The position numbers were made by a program, and so were the translations under genes. A stretch of 64,000 nt of DNA from Cheiracanthium punctorium. Its lineage: Eukaryota; Arthropoda; Arachnida; Araneae; Cheiracanthiidae. This document shows, piece by piece, positions 1 through 14,400 of this stretch. How positions within the stretch are numbered: position 1 is the first letter of the stretch; each line of letters starts with the position of its first letter. The stretch is taken from contig JAWZYV010019958.1 in the NCBI GenBank assembly GCA_038373885.1, forward strand, positions 310,001 through 374,000, read 5' to 3'. A model generated the notes under the pieces. The model was not told the DNA's origin. It saw only the letters and a list, made by a program, of their open reading frames with translations, and made no database searches.

Positions 1-834
1 TATGGCATAACATGCTTTTGAAATCCAATTTCTTTCACTATAATTACTATTGATATTAATATTTTACTTAATTATTTTTCCCCACGCAGCAATTTGACAA
101 CTGTTGTATGCTTGACAGCTTTTAATGCTTCGAAATTTAGGAACTTTCTGAAAATTGGCTCACTATCTCTCTTTCTTACTTACCAATAAAAACATTCTCT
201 ACCTTTTTTCAAATCCTGCATAATTGTCAAATCAAGTTTTAATTAGATAATCCTGCGACTGTGAAATTGTTCCTTTAGAAGGTCGTTAGAACTCATTCAA
301 GTACAGTTTAACCTTAGAAAATCACCTTTTACCATTTGCATAGGAAAATGATAGCTTCAGTTTCATCTTTATGCAGAATAATGCACATTTTTATGCTTCA
401 AATGATATGAACAACTAGTTTCAAGAACAAAATTTTGCTTTATTAGATCATCTTCCTAATAGTTTAGATCTTAACCAACACATGAAAAGTGCTTGGACAA
501 ACTTGCTCAAATTGTTTATGGAAATGGAGAACAATATATATCGATTACAAAATAGAAAGGCTCAGTAAGTCAATGTTAGACATTAACTGATCAGAAATAT
601 ATTCAAAATCTTTGAAGGATAGAATTAAAGAAACTCTTTATCTTGAAAGATAGAAAAAGAAACTCCTGAAGAAAGGTGCCTTTACAAAATATTCATTACA
701 TTTCATTTATAAATTTCATACATCAATTTCTACCACTATAATTTTTAAAAAAGTCAGCCTTACAGGTAAAATGTCTATATAATAAAAGTTCAATAAGATG
801 GGGAGGGGGGGGGATCTAATAAACTGGTTCATAA

Positions 835-2142
835 CAGTGGTGCAGTCGTGGGGGATGCCGCCCCCCCTCACTTTTTTTTTTCAGGGGACTCTGATTTTGC
901 AGGTTTTTAAAAAAAACTCTAACTTAATGTAAATTTTCCTTTTGTCATTCTACATCGGAATAAAAACCAAAAAGGACGATTTGTAGACTAAGTAGACCTA
1001 AAGATTAGTCACTTACAAATCTTTGTAAATACTACACAATGTAAATATATCCATCATCATACAACGCACTTTCGGTCAAAGAGTTAAAAAGAGTAAAAGG
1101 GGGAAGATTGATTTAACTGAAACAGTAATCAACCATGTAAATGGGAATAAATTTGTTTTAAATTATAACTTTTTAAATCCTGCCTAGAAATTGCATGCTT
1201 TAAAATCACAACATATAATTTGCGAGAAAATTCAGATTGATTTTCCGGCGATTTATTTCTAAAAACTTGAGCACGAGCAAGTTTAAATTTCGATTTCAAA
1301 GCTTCAGTGCTCCACATATTATCTTCCCGCCCCCTAAATATATATATTAATGACTATGTCATTATGTATATATATATACAGTGAAACCTCTCTGAGTGGC
1401 CACCCCAATGTACCGTGAATATCTGGCCGCTCAGAGAGGGTGGTTGCTCTGAAAGGTTTTATTTACTATTATATGATAACTGCTATAATGCGTAATATAA
1501 ACCTGACACATATTCCTTATTTAAAATGAAATTTAAAACTTATCTAAAAAGAAACTAGTACGTTACTTAATGCTTTCTTATACTTTTTGAAAAAAGATAC
1601 AATTTGTGTCTGTTTTAATTTTTTACTTTCCTCTGAAACAACCATTTTATAAAGTTCGTTTTTAGCAGCAGATCTCATCCGTTCAACACCACGAAATTTG
1701 AAGTCTTGGTATTCTTTCAAAATCAAATCCTTTTCTTTATTGACTTTGTTGATTTGCGTTTTTCCACAGTTAAATAATTCAGCTATCTTCCTTTCCAATT
1801 TGCAACTCTGATTACTGACCAAATAATAAAATGAAACTGGTGTAAACATGCGCGTGAATGAGATTTTTGCTCCAGTGGACTTCGCAAGTTATTCCTGGGT
1901 CTTATATTTGACCATAAACCCAACCTTCATTTTTTTCGCTCAAAATTAAATCATGGAGTGAGTAAAATTTCCCAAAAAATGAAATGGACAATCCTACTCG
2001 GTGGCCATTTAGAGTGGGTTGGGTGGCCACTGATAGAGGTTATTTTAACATTAGGTCTATACGCCGAAAAATCCGTGCCATGAAAAATTGGCCATTTAGA
2101 GGGGTGATCACTATACAGGGGTGGCAGCTCAGACAGGTTTCA

Positions 2143-2188
<46 letters not shown>

Positions 2189-2216
2189 TTTTTGCTTGTT
2201 TAGGACTACACTACTG
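835..2216. mobile_element. hAT-type element A (CAGTGGTG ends), split by a pogo element
   Basis: Starts CAGTGGTGCAG and ends CCTAAACAAGC-type inverted sequence closing in CTACTG, flanked by the perfect 8-bp duplication gttcataa (827-834 and 2217-2224). The left 500 bp match a second copy at 23203-23843 almost base for base. Its middle is interrupted by 1379-2145. Confidence 0.8.
1379..2145. mobile_element. pogo/Tigger-like element nested in element A
   Basis: Inverted ends CAGTGAAACCTCTCTGAG and CAGTGAAACCTGTCTGAG, flanked by TA within an AT microsatellite. A minus-strand frame at 1544-1849 (ELFNCGKTQINKVNKEKDLI) resembles the N-terminal helix-turn-helix region of CENP-B/pogo transposases. 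The DDE catalytic domain is absent, so the element cannot move by itself. Confidence 0.75.
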
Positions 2217-2396
2217 GTTCATAACCAACATCATCCTTTAGAAACTTACATTGATCCAAAGAGTTGAGTTATGAAAGGAACCTAAGAGTGAAATGCCTAA
2301 CAAAGGAACAAGCTTTTACATTTATATATTACAGAATTTTAAAAATCACATACAGGTCCATTAACAAAACTCTAGTAAATTGCAATGCGCACTTAC

Positions 2397-2467
2397 ATTT
2401 TTATGACTTTATCTTTTCCCCCGCTAACAACTCTCTGTCCATCAGGGCTCCAATCAACAGCATACAC
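2397..2467 (-). CDS. NLE1: NLE1 exon 11 (WD8), penultimate exon
   Basis: 71 bp. Reads VYAVDWSPDGQRVVSGGKDK then VIK plus two bases. The acceptor is TTCTCAG. The 3' edge is a consensus donor GTAAGTG. Reading through it gives Met then TAA, so an unspliced message would end here and lack the IWRR-type tail. I infer that a tiny terminal exon exists. None fitting phase and an xTGG start was found in 1-2390. Confidence 0.88.
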
Positions 2468-5400
2468 CTGAGAAAAAGATCACAGAAACATTTTTCCATA
2501 TAAGTCATGAGATATTGGTTAAGTTTAATGTTAGACATATCAACAACAATTTTAATCTTTTTCATTAGACAAAAAAGCCTATGAAAAATAATAAAGCATG
2601 TTTTATGGAAATCAATTATAAACAGGGTTATGAATGAATCACAATAAAGGTTTAACCTTGCCTTCTTTTCTCTAAACTTGTACCTGATTTTGTAAATTTT
2701 CCTTAATTTATAATTATCCCTCTCCCTCCCTTCATGAGTTTTATTTGTAGTGCCATATCAAATGACTTAGAATATCTTAATAACATTTTTCAAGGTATGT
2801 AACTAGCATATATTTCTAAGCAGAATCGGGGAAAAAGAGAAATTGGTATTATAAATGCTTTTATGCCTAAAAATAAAATTACATATTAACATCTTTCAAA
2901 GCTTGAGAGCTTCTAAGTAGAAAATTACTAAGAGAAAATTTCCAGGTTATGATTACTAAGTAGAAAATTTCCAGGATATATATTATGAAAATAATTACTA
3001 GAGTGAAACAGCTTTTGTTTATTAAGGATTTTATTACAATGAATTTTAGAAATTGAAATACTCATATTCACTGATTTTTTTTACTACCTCTGCCCACTGC
3101 TAATGAAACGATTTGCGTACTGCTTTTAAATGATTGGAATACAAGCATGAGTAGAAATCAAATTTATGTAATAAATACTCTAAATATGTTTCAACTTTCA
3201 AAATTTGAAAAAGCTGTAATTTGCAAAATGCCACAGATGGGCTTATTTATTTCAATCTATTAGAGATAGAGACGAGAATGCACAAAAATAAAGAAGCGGA
3301 GAAATGCATGAGCTCAGAATTAATCATAAAATTTCGCATCATGCCATACAATTTTTACTATGAAATTTAAACTTCAAAACAAATCAATTACTTTCATCCT
3401 GGATAAAATAAGAACTCATGTATGTTCCTGGATAAAATAAGAACTCATGTATAAATAAGTATTTAATAATATTTTTTTACAGAGAACACTCAATAATGAA
3501 AAATGGGCTATCATTGCTTAAAATGAGGATTTTAAGCTATTTCCATAAATTACATATCTAAATTTTAGATTATTCTTAGGATATATATATAAAAAATAAA
3601 AAACTCATAAAAGACTGATTTTGGAAGTTTAATCTTATTTAAGAAACCTTGATCAGAAAACAATAAAAATTATACATAAGCACCAGGGTTTTCTTTATCC
3701 CATTCTCAGCTTAGTGCCAATACCATAGCTTAGTTTTAGTAATCAAGGCTTTCAAATGGTTAGATTATTTTTTAAAAATTCTTGTTTAATTGAGGAGCAA
3801 ACATTCAAGCTATGTTTTCTGTTTTTTTAAATGATTTTTCTTTCAATTTAATATTCAATGGTAGAAAAATACAAAATTGTTTTCATCCAAAACAAATTGT
3901 ATACCTTTATTAAAAATTTGTTGATATTACTATATTGAGATGTTTAGAAATTTGCAGTTTCAATCAAAAAAATGTTTTCCCCAGAGCCTGTTTTCAGTCA
4001 AAAAGTGATTCTGCCTGCAAGCCAATCAGCTGTTATTAATTGATCACATTATCCAGCTTCTGTTTCTAACTTTCGAAATGCTATTTTTCTTTCTTTCTTT
4101 TTTTTTTTTAAACTATGCTGGTTTGTTTATAAATTTCCATCTATCAATAGGAAATGGAAGAAATAATAGCCATACTTCTCATACATCATAAACTGATTGA
4201 ATAAAGTAACTTCATACATTTTCTAGTGATATTAAGAAAAAAAAAATAATAATAATCAAATTTTTAATAAAATCTAATTTATATTATATTTTTTTAGTTC
4301 TTTGACATACGTAATACTTTCAACGAATACAAAAATGTAGCTTGATTACTAATTCGTTGTTTGATCCGCTAGCATAACAGTGACATCTAAAAAGACAGTC
4401 CTAGGGAAGCTAACAAGGAGTCACATTGGCAATAAATAAAGCTTATAAAAGAACAAAACTTTTATTTTTCTAATAGCCAAATTAGTTGCCTGAAGTAAAG
4501 GGGGATATTTAGTAGATCAGAGATAGTTCTATTTTTTGGTGATAGCGTACATTGGAATGTATAAATACTTCTTTTTGGCATAGCATCATACAAATTCTAA
4601 ATACAATATTCCTGGGCAGAAAATGGCTTTGAAAGTATTCAATCTATCTCAAAACAATAAGTAAGTGCAAGGATGAGATATGCCACATAAAATCATCCAA
4701 TGCGCCAAGTTTGGTGCATGCACCATGAATTGGCCACACCTACTAAACAAATGGAAACAAAATAATAAAAATAACTTCCAGAACTGATCATAAGAAGTGC
4801 AAAGGAAAAAATAATCCACATTTTTCTACAGATGATAGTTTTATTTTTAAGTTAAATAGGAACAAAAAGATTTCTTTTGAAGTTAATACATATTCCATAT
4901 TATTTTACCTCATCAGAATGACCAGGTAGGTCAACCATAATTTTGAACTTTTCCATGCTCCATACTTTAAGTGTGGAGTCCGCACTTCCGCTCAGAAGAA
5001 GTCGACTGTCAGCTGACCATGCAATTTGATGAACCCTCTGTACATGTCCATGAAGAGTTGCTAAGTACCTTTACAACAGAATTGAGAAACAGTGCTCAGG
5101 TAAAATCAGTAAAATTATTTCATATAAATACAATTCAAATAATTTATCCTATTTTTGGTATTTCAAAAATCATACATTTAATGTTTAAAAATATCAATAT
5201 GCAATTATTCAGCGTGTAGGTGTCCACCATATTGTTAGGAAATGTAAAAAAGCTGACAAAATAAAGTGCTTTTCCTTGATTTTAGTAGACAAAATAGAAA
5301 AAATTTTCCAAAACTTTTTTCAAAAATATTATTGACATCATAGCATATATACACCCCCCCCCCTCAAAAAAAAGCACACCATGAAATAATTAAATTAATT

Positions 5401-8400
5401 TTCCTATTTACTTGCTCATTATATATATATATATATATATTCTGTCTCTTACATAGACACAATCACACTTGTCACACATCATATAGCGATTGAATACGGG
5501 TAACATAAATTTTTTAGTGACATTAAGTAAAAAAGAAAATTAACAAAACTAAACAATCAAATTTAAAATCAAAGTTCTGTTTATATTTTCTAGCTCTTTC
5601 ACATACATAATACTTTTAATGAAACCAAAATGCATCATGAACACCAAAATTGTTTGATCCTCTAGATAAGAAGTTCTCAAAGTTACAGAGAGGTGAGGGG
5701 GATGCCGCGAAGTGTCCCCGATCTCATTGAAGAATGTGCATAAATTTTAAATTAGAATGGTATTAATTATGCATATGTTTTTACTACTTTACATTTCCAA
5801 TTTATTCTTTGCAACTGCACAAATATAAAACATACAATAAAATCGCTATAACACATTTCAAGGGAGAGAACATCTAATTTGTTATTCTAAAAAATTCATT
5901 AAAAAAGAAATTCCATAGTGATTGAATTTGTGTTATGTGATTCTCCTTTAATTGATACATTTTATTTGTTAATCTGAAATATTCATAAAATTGGGGTTCA
6001 TTATAACAAGGTTTTACTGTATGTATATATTAAGTACACCAAAAAGTAATGTCCTTTTTTCACATAAAATTTAAACAAATAAATTTTCAACAAGAATTTT
6101 ATTACAAATCAGCTGTGCCTAAGTATAGGACTCATATTTTTAATTTGTAAAGCATGAATTTTATAAATAATGTTTTTTTTTTCCCTTCAAGAAAACTGAC
6201 CATCTTCCCCAGTTTTTCATGTCTACCCTCTAAGGAGGATTGTATTCAAAATGTTCTGAAATTGATTTTTAAATATTCATGAGTGCTGTATTGTACAGCA
6301 AGAATTTTATGGATACCTCTTTTCTTCTTTGAGATTATGTAGGATATGGGAAAAGAATGCTTTGGACCCCTATCCTCCATAAGTTACAAATTTTGAAAAA
6401 TGCTCTCCAATCTAGCACCCACGCTAAGAAACTCGCATATGTGCCGAATTTTGTGCTATTAATTTCAGTACTTTTTTAGCAAGGCAAAATATTGATATAC
6501 GAAAAAAATGTCATTACTTTCTAGTACACCTAATAAATGCAGATACTGTATAGGGGTGCCGAGAAAATTCTAATTTTCTTAAGGGTGCCACAAGACTTGG
6601 AGAAGTTTAGGAACCCTTGCTCTAGAATAACTATGCAGACTTCTAGGAGTCACTCTGATAGCAAATAAAGCTTTGAAAAGAAAGAGAAATAAAAACTCTC
6701 ATCTTTTCCAATCACCAAATTAGTTGACTGAATCAAGGGAAAGTTTGCCAAATACTTGAAAACCACATTTTTTAATTCATGGATATAAAGTTCTGAATTT
6801 AAATGCACATGTAAATTTAAAATTGATAACAAGTGACAGGATAATAATATCTAGAATTATTAAAATCACCTTTTATACATCATCACCTCAGAAAAATTCT
6901 GAAAATATTACTTATTACAAAACATAGTTAAAAATACTGAAATAAATATATATAACCAATTTCAATTCACACAACCAAAATATAGGAAACTCAGGAGGGT
7001 ACAAAATAAGAAAACAATAGAATTTTTTAGAAAAAAAGGTATAATTTTTTACATCCAATCAACGAAAATCAAAAGCCCTGGGTCTCTCTTGGCCTACCCC
7101 CTGATTATGTCCCTGTTATCATACATAACACTAAGATGAAATATTCACAAATTAATAAATAAGTTGTAAATATTCTGACTGTCATATAATGTCATGTCAC
7201 CACTTTTCACTACTTCAAATTTTTTTCAAAACTGACTTATTAAGGAGGGGGTTTTCTCTTTCTTTTTCTCCCCTACTTCAACAGAATGAAGTAGATTTTA
7301 AGTTTGTTCTTCAATTTAGGTTATAGGTTGATTGAAATTTTTTTTACAAGTTTTACTGATCATCTGGTTGTCATTTACTCTACTTTTTAGTTTCGGATAA
7401 AAGTTTATATGTTCTTTTCTGTTTTTGAATTTTTGTAGTAGGATTAAGGATTATTTTCTCAGCTGCAGTTGGTCTGATCCAACAGATGAAAAATATACCA
7501 TAACATTGATTCAATCAGTTAATGCTTAAACAAATCTGTATGTCATAGACAAAAAATAACCTATTAATGAGTTGGCTTAGCTTATGATCCACTACTTTTA
7601 ACAGGTTGAACCTGTAAGATTAGATAAAGTTATTTAAAGTAAGGAGGGGGGAACATTTACAGCTTTGAATGCTGACATAATTTGTCCCACAGATCACTGG
7701 CAATTTTCTGCATAAGAAAAATGTTCTTCATAAATGTACCTATTTAATCCAGATAACATATCAACAAGTGACAAATTCACAAGACGAGGAAATATTTCAA
7801 TTTAAAATACACTTGTGCTTAATAAAAGGTCTATTTAAGATAAATAGTACTGTATTTACAAATACAAAAAGAACATGAAGGATTAAAGTTCTTTAAAAAA
7901 AAAGCAGTCAACACAACTTGAAGGATGTCAAAACATTTTTTTTTCTTTTTAATGTATATTATGGCTTCAGACTTACTTTCCAGTACTCCCTTGCCAAATC
8001 TTTACGGATTTATCAAATGATGCACTTGCAACCAGCCTCGTGTCAGGCGAGAACTTAACATCATTAATTAAATTCTGGTGTCCAGTCATACGAGTGATGG
8101 GCTTCTTATCATTTTCTGGTTTCCACATGTACATTGTGAAATCATCAGAACCAGAAACAAGAATTTCGGGTCCACTTTGCTTAAATTCATAAAAAAAAGA
8201 TTTCATTAACGAAAATATTATTCAATTGAAATTACAGCAAAATAATTGAAAGTAGCATTGAAAAGAACTCTGGCCAAGTTTTTCTGAATGAATACTTGAA
8301 CGTAAGAATCAGAATATACACAACACATGTCGCTTAATACTATCATATTTGTTCTGAGCTAAATTGATTTTAATAAGTGGTGAACCCTTTTCAACCCAAA

Positions 8401-11400
8401 GAGGGGGTATTACCTATCGCTTCCCTAACTCAAAAAGAAATTAGAAAATAAAAGGATTAATGGAATTAACAAACAAAATTAAGTAACATTTATTGATGAA
8501 TAGTTAATTATCCAATGCCCAAGAGTATAATGAATAACATTGTGCTGCTGTGGCACAAGTTGGGTTCAATTCTCAGGTTGGGTAACATTGACTCAGCTTT
8601 TCATGTCTTAAGTTGGTTAATAAAATAAGGACCAATCTTGCTGGGGCACTAAACACTGGGAGATCTGGGTCAAGCTGACCATCTGCTCGGGGCACGTGTT
8701 TCCAGATTTAAGAGCCCATGGTCAAAATTGTTTTAATACGAATTTTGAAAACATCGCTACAAGGAATATCGGGACCCATCCTAGCGAATTCCGTACAAAA
8801 TTTGGTAAGCCAACCATCACGTGTCTCAGAATTATGCGACTGACAAACAAACTAACATTTGACACTTTGTTTTATTTATATAGAAGATTCATTTAAAATT
8901 AATAATACAAGCTTATGATCTGACACACCAGATGCAGTGTTAATTTACTTACAAATTACATGATAGATTTTTTTTAATTATCAGTTGAGTACTGTTTAAG
9001 AGCATTCCATTAAAAGGATAATGCCCATTAATGACCAGAACATTGAGTACCAGTGGGCCAAAAGCCGACATTTTCAAAAGCTGGGTGCAGGTTTATTGCT
9101 TATTAATGAGCTAAAATACGCTTTGAAAACCAGTGTTGGGGAGAAAACACCTTTTTTTTTTTATGGTTGTACACAGTAAAATCATCGAATTAAAGATTCT
9201 GATCCCAACCTCTAGAAACACTTCAATTAAGCACAAGACTGTTCTGCATTTTATTAGTAAGGTTCATCCTTTATCATACAACTGACAATAGTGCACATGC
9301 CTTTATTTTTGTTTAAGAGGATGAAAAAATTTTCTCGTTCAGTCAGCTGTCTTTATAGGTTAAGATCAAAACTTCACAAAAGATTAGCACACCTACTTTG
9401 TTTCTGGTGGTAAAGTCCAGGTATGCAGTCCTAAAATAAAGTGATGAGGCACTATATATACAAAGCCCATCACATGCGATGTTAGTTTTAGTAGTAATAC
9501 TTTCCTTTTTTAAATAAAATGGTCAGTAAATTACAATTTATCTATTTACAACAACAAAGTAGGAAAAAACAATTAATTTAGAATAACGAACACAGTTCCT
9601 CTTTTCCTTCAGTGTGACTCAGAACACTCATGATTGACACGTCGAGACTGGCTATCTTCAGCATTTCTGTGTCGAAGCAACCACATTTTGACATAAGGGT
9701 ATTGCATATCAGTGTTGAAATGGAGGACCATTAAGTTTAATAAACATGAGGGGATGACATGTTTTATTAAAATTTTTTAGCACAATGAAGTAATAATTAA
9801 AATTCATGGCACTGAAACCTTGTTCGCATTCACAATTGGTTACTGATAAGACCGACTGTCTTTATGCAAGGTCTTAGGGGGTATCTTGGAAAGAGGTCTT
9901 TTGAGGGGAATTGGCCCATATTCATTTATTTATGTCTCTGACGTACCCATTTTGCAGAAACATATATTTGCAGAACATATAAGGTCAGATTCAGAATCTG
10001 ACATTCTGTCTGATAGATTGCAGCATGTGACAATTTGTAAATTATTAAATGATACATAACTTGTATCAATCAAAATTTTAATGAATGGCTTCTCAGTTAA
10101 TCGGAAATCTTAGAATTTGCTGAATTCATTTGTGACATGATTTTTAAGGCAGAATCTGTTAACTTGAATAAATTTTGAACATGTTTTTAAACTCTACATC
10201 AAAGTGATGTAGATCTCACAATTTAAAACTCGGAGATATGTTTGAAATTATTGTTATTTGCTCCTTTTTTCAAATTTGCAATTCAGTTCAATATTTTTAT
10301 TACTAAGACAACACAAACCATAATATAATGGGTAAATAATAAAATTTCTACACAGCAGCTAATTACATTTTTTTTTTAAATTCTGTTTCACTCTAAAATT
10401 TATACAAAATTTTCTAATCTACAATTTTTATTTTGCTTAAAATTTAAAAGACGGTTGAATGTATTACTGCTGACTGATCAGCATTTGGTCAGATTACAAA
10501 ATTTGGTCAGTTTCTGGTAAACAGATTTTAAGATTAAAAATTATTTCTCAAAATTTCTGATAAATTAAGAGTTTCTTTGAAAAAAAAAATCTCAATCAGA
10601 AAATTATGTTAAACATTCAAAACCAATTGTTTCTGAAAGAAAATTTTCTTTTCTATCCAATGTTATAACGACTTTTTCCTTGTAGATAGTATTTCCACTG
10701 AATATATATGAAGAATTGCACAAACGTCCTCGAAATATTCAATAAAAAAATATCTAGGCCAAATTTTGAAAAAATTTGCTTCTGTGTGCTTTATGTTGAG
10801 AACTTACTGTAGACCAACTTTGGTCATTCTCCATGCAAGCATTTGTCTGTAATGCCACAAACAGGCATGCAGACTTCTGTAGGTAACTCCTTAAGCCTTG
10901 CTCTCATCAAAATCACGAGCTAAGCTTTCTACCTCTATTTCTAGTGCCTATGATATTGCCGGACAATTCCGTTCGTACGTTATGCACCAGAAAGATAAAA
11001 ACATTTAAATTCTTATACATGGATTTTTTTTAATATCTTATTTTACACAAGAGATGACAATACCAGACTATTTTAAACTTAATTCAGAGACAGTTTATTT
11101 TTGAACAGATGGTAGCAGTACTCAAATATGTGGATTTGCGGTATGCATTGTACAATCTTTTCAAAAGGAATCAATCCTCTCAAAAGGAGAAGTTTAATAA
11201 ACTTCTGCTTTAGTGCTTTTAAAACACAAATTTTTAATGATTCCCTGGTTACTAGAAAACACATTCAGTCACAATAACCTTGAATTTTGGCTTTTCCTAG
11301 AATTTTTTGTTTTCTTTCGTACTAAAAAAATGTTCAAATCTTAAAATGAATACATATAGTGTAAATGCACTTATTTTTATAAAATTTTCTGGAATAAAAA

Positions 11401-14400
11401 AAATAGGCACTTTTATGAACATTTTCTTGAAAATAATACGACTGTTAAGGGGCTAATAAGGGGCCTAAACACTGGGGGGGGGGGCTACACATCAGGCTGG
11501 GGGTATTCTTTCTTACCACAGAGTCTATGGTAGTGAAGGCGTTGCTGGGCAGTACAGACTTTTGCTCATATTTAAGCTGTTGTGTCATTGCAGTGTTTTA
11601 TTTTATTACTTCTTATACTTTCTGTTTATTAGGAAAACATTTAAAATTATCATAAGTAGTATTTTAATAAAAAAATCAAACAAAAATTGCACTTACAGTG
11701 ATTTTTTTGTAGCGTTCAAGAGCAAGCTGAGACAACTGCTGAGCTAAAGTAAAAGAAATACAATTTACTTTTTTAGTATGGTGTAAAATAATTATTTCCT
11801 ACCATACACATTTCAGTCAAGTAAAATTTAAAAAATAATAATAATAATTTTCATGCATTATTTGTGTCAGGGTTGAGCAATTTGCTGGCAAAAATCTAAT
11901 TTTGGCTGGACAGGAGCAAAAACTGGAAGAAAAATTGGGGGGGGGGTGAAAATAAATTACTCATACTTAAACCTCGCCATAGCGATATTCAATACAACAA
12001 TAATCCCTGTATAACCTTAAAATTTTGACGCTCCTCAGAATTCCAATACAAAAGGATCTTTCCTCGATATCACGATACTTCCCTCTAGAACGATCATTTT
12101 ATTGCATCCCTTAAGTATTGCTGTATCGAGGTTTTACAGTATTATGTTACCTTATCTGTAATTAGTTTGATAAATTTTTCCGTTTTCCTTACAGTTAGAT
12201 TTAATTAGGATGTTTCAGTTTAATTAAAGTATCTTAACTTGTGAAATATGATTAAAATATTTTAGATAAAATTAAATGCCTGAGAACATTTTCTACATGA
12301 CTGACTTATAGCTTTATAAGTAAATGCATTTAAAAAAATTATCCAGAAACTACATTCAAGCATGATGTATTTGAATTGTTTTTGAAAGTAATTGTCTTGA
12401 TATTCTTTTAATAATCTATAAGTTCCTTCTGTTAGACAAACTGATACAAGCATTAACTTCAGGAAATAGGATAAAATACACAAACATCAATTTTAGATAT
12501 TTTGCATTACTAGTTATCATCTTGGGGCCGTCCAAAGTTAAATATTAATTAGAAAATTAAGAAAGGAAAGTCAAATTTGAATTGAGAGAAGCATCTTTGT
12601 TTGATTGGATATTTGGAGCCTGTTAATTGATAAAACACAGAGTCAAATCACTCTGATACTGAAATTGTCCTAATGTTTGATTAATTTTTTAAAAGACTGT
12701 ACTGTACTGTACAGTAGCACAGAAAAATCTCCAAAAAATTACATGCCCTGTCGGGCACATAAACTAAAATAATACATGTCCAAACCCAAAATTTACTTGC
12801 CCAAACAATATTACTACAGTTTATTGTTCTGTAAAATTTGCATTATTCAGACTGTTTGCATTGACAGGAAAAATCGGAAAACCCTTAAACACATGTCAAT
12901 ATGGGATTTTTAATTTTTTTTCCACTATTGTTGGAGTTCTGTATTCTGTTTACACTACAGTTCAGGTATTGACTCTAGGACATTGATAAAATCACTGAAA
13001 AAGAAATTAAAATTAATTTTTCCCATACCAAATTTTGAAAAATCGATGGCATTTAACTATATATAATTTTTTAAAGTAATTTGTGAATCTCTCACAGTTG
13101 GGTTTTTTTTTTTTTTTTTTTTTTTTTTTCATGCACAATCAGGCAATTGGGAAAAGAAAAATGCATGCCTGCATGCTTAGCTGAAAATTTTACATGCCCA
13201 GGGCATGTCAGGTAATAGATTTTTACGACCCTGCAATACAGATATTTTTTCTTTATTTACTTTTCACACCAGCATTTTTAAGTGTTTTTGAACGGACATT
13301 ATTCAGAGTAAGAAAAATTTATACTTTGAGTGCTTAACATTTTTCTTATTTATATAGATTAGAGAAAATTTTCCATACTGTTTTTTTCCTATTCCCCTAT
13401 TTTCATGCTAAATTTTCTGTTTCAACCCATAAAGGTTCGTTAAAAAATATTTTTGCTAAGACAGGTTTTAATGTAACGACAACTTTTACTATACATACTG
13501 AAGTAGCAAGAGATAAAAAAATATATATATCTTTAATATAAATGTATTTACATCATACCCGTTTCAGTTATTTCTCTATACACAAGACTAGCTTTACTTG
13601 GATCATACGGTCCAGTTCTTAATACATAATCTGTATTCAAAGCAAGAGTATTTATCCAATGGCCATGGCCTTGAAGTGTTCTACATAAAACACCCTGAGA
13701 GTAAAAAAAAATTTTAAATAATAATTCATAGATAAAATATAACATCTGCAACAGATTTACAATCAACCAGAAACATAAATAAAACCTTGATAACAGACAA
13801 TTGCATTACTTAAGCCAAAATATATTTCATCACAGCAAAATTATATATTTTTTAATAATCTCTTAACATATATAGAAAAGAACACATGTATGTATGCATA
13901 AATGTGTGGATTCAACATTTATTCCAAAATGACTCAACTGATTGGTTTTAAAATTTGTGCAAATATGCAGACAAATGTAGAGAAAAAACATAGCATATAT
14001 TAAAAATCTGAAAATCTATCACTTCCCTAATGTTTAAAGACTTTTTTACAATTTTCAAAGCTAAAAAAGGTTCTTTACCACAGTTCAAAATATCGTCTAC
14101 ATGAAATAAAATGTTGAAAATTTCACATTTTATTTTCCTTTTGTTGATGCAGAACCTTTGTATCTAAATATCCTTAATCTTTTTTATGCTCTTAAGTAAG
14201 CTGAAATCTCTACTTTTTAATTCAATTTAAACATTTAACAAAGTTCTGAATTCATTTAATGTCAAAGCTCTTAAAATATGTACTATCGTCATAATTGTTT
14301 ACATAACAATTCCATTTGTGGTGCTGTACTCTCAAGATTTACTTTTTTTTTTCAAGATTTACCCGAAGATTTCCCTTTTCTTTTCTGTTAACACCTCGTA

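Noticed and set aside
1..2390. Terminal NLE1 exon
   Set aside because: Searched for AG followed by one base and TGG with a nearby stop on the minus strand; no candidate fitted.
12690..13240. Possible TIR element with catgccc motifs
   Set aside because: catgccctgtcgggcac and catgcccagggcatg are suggestive, but the ends align poorly and no target duplication was found.
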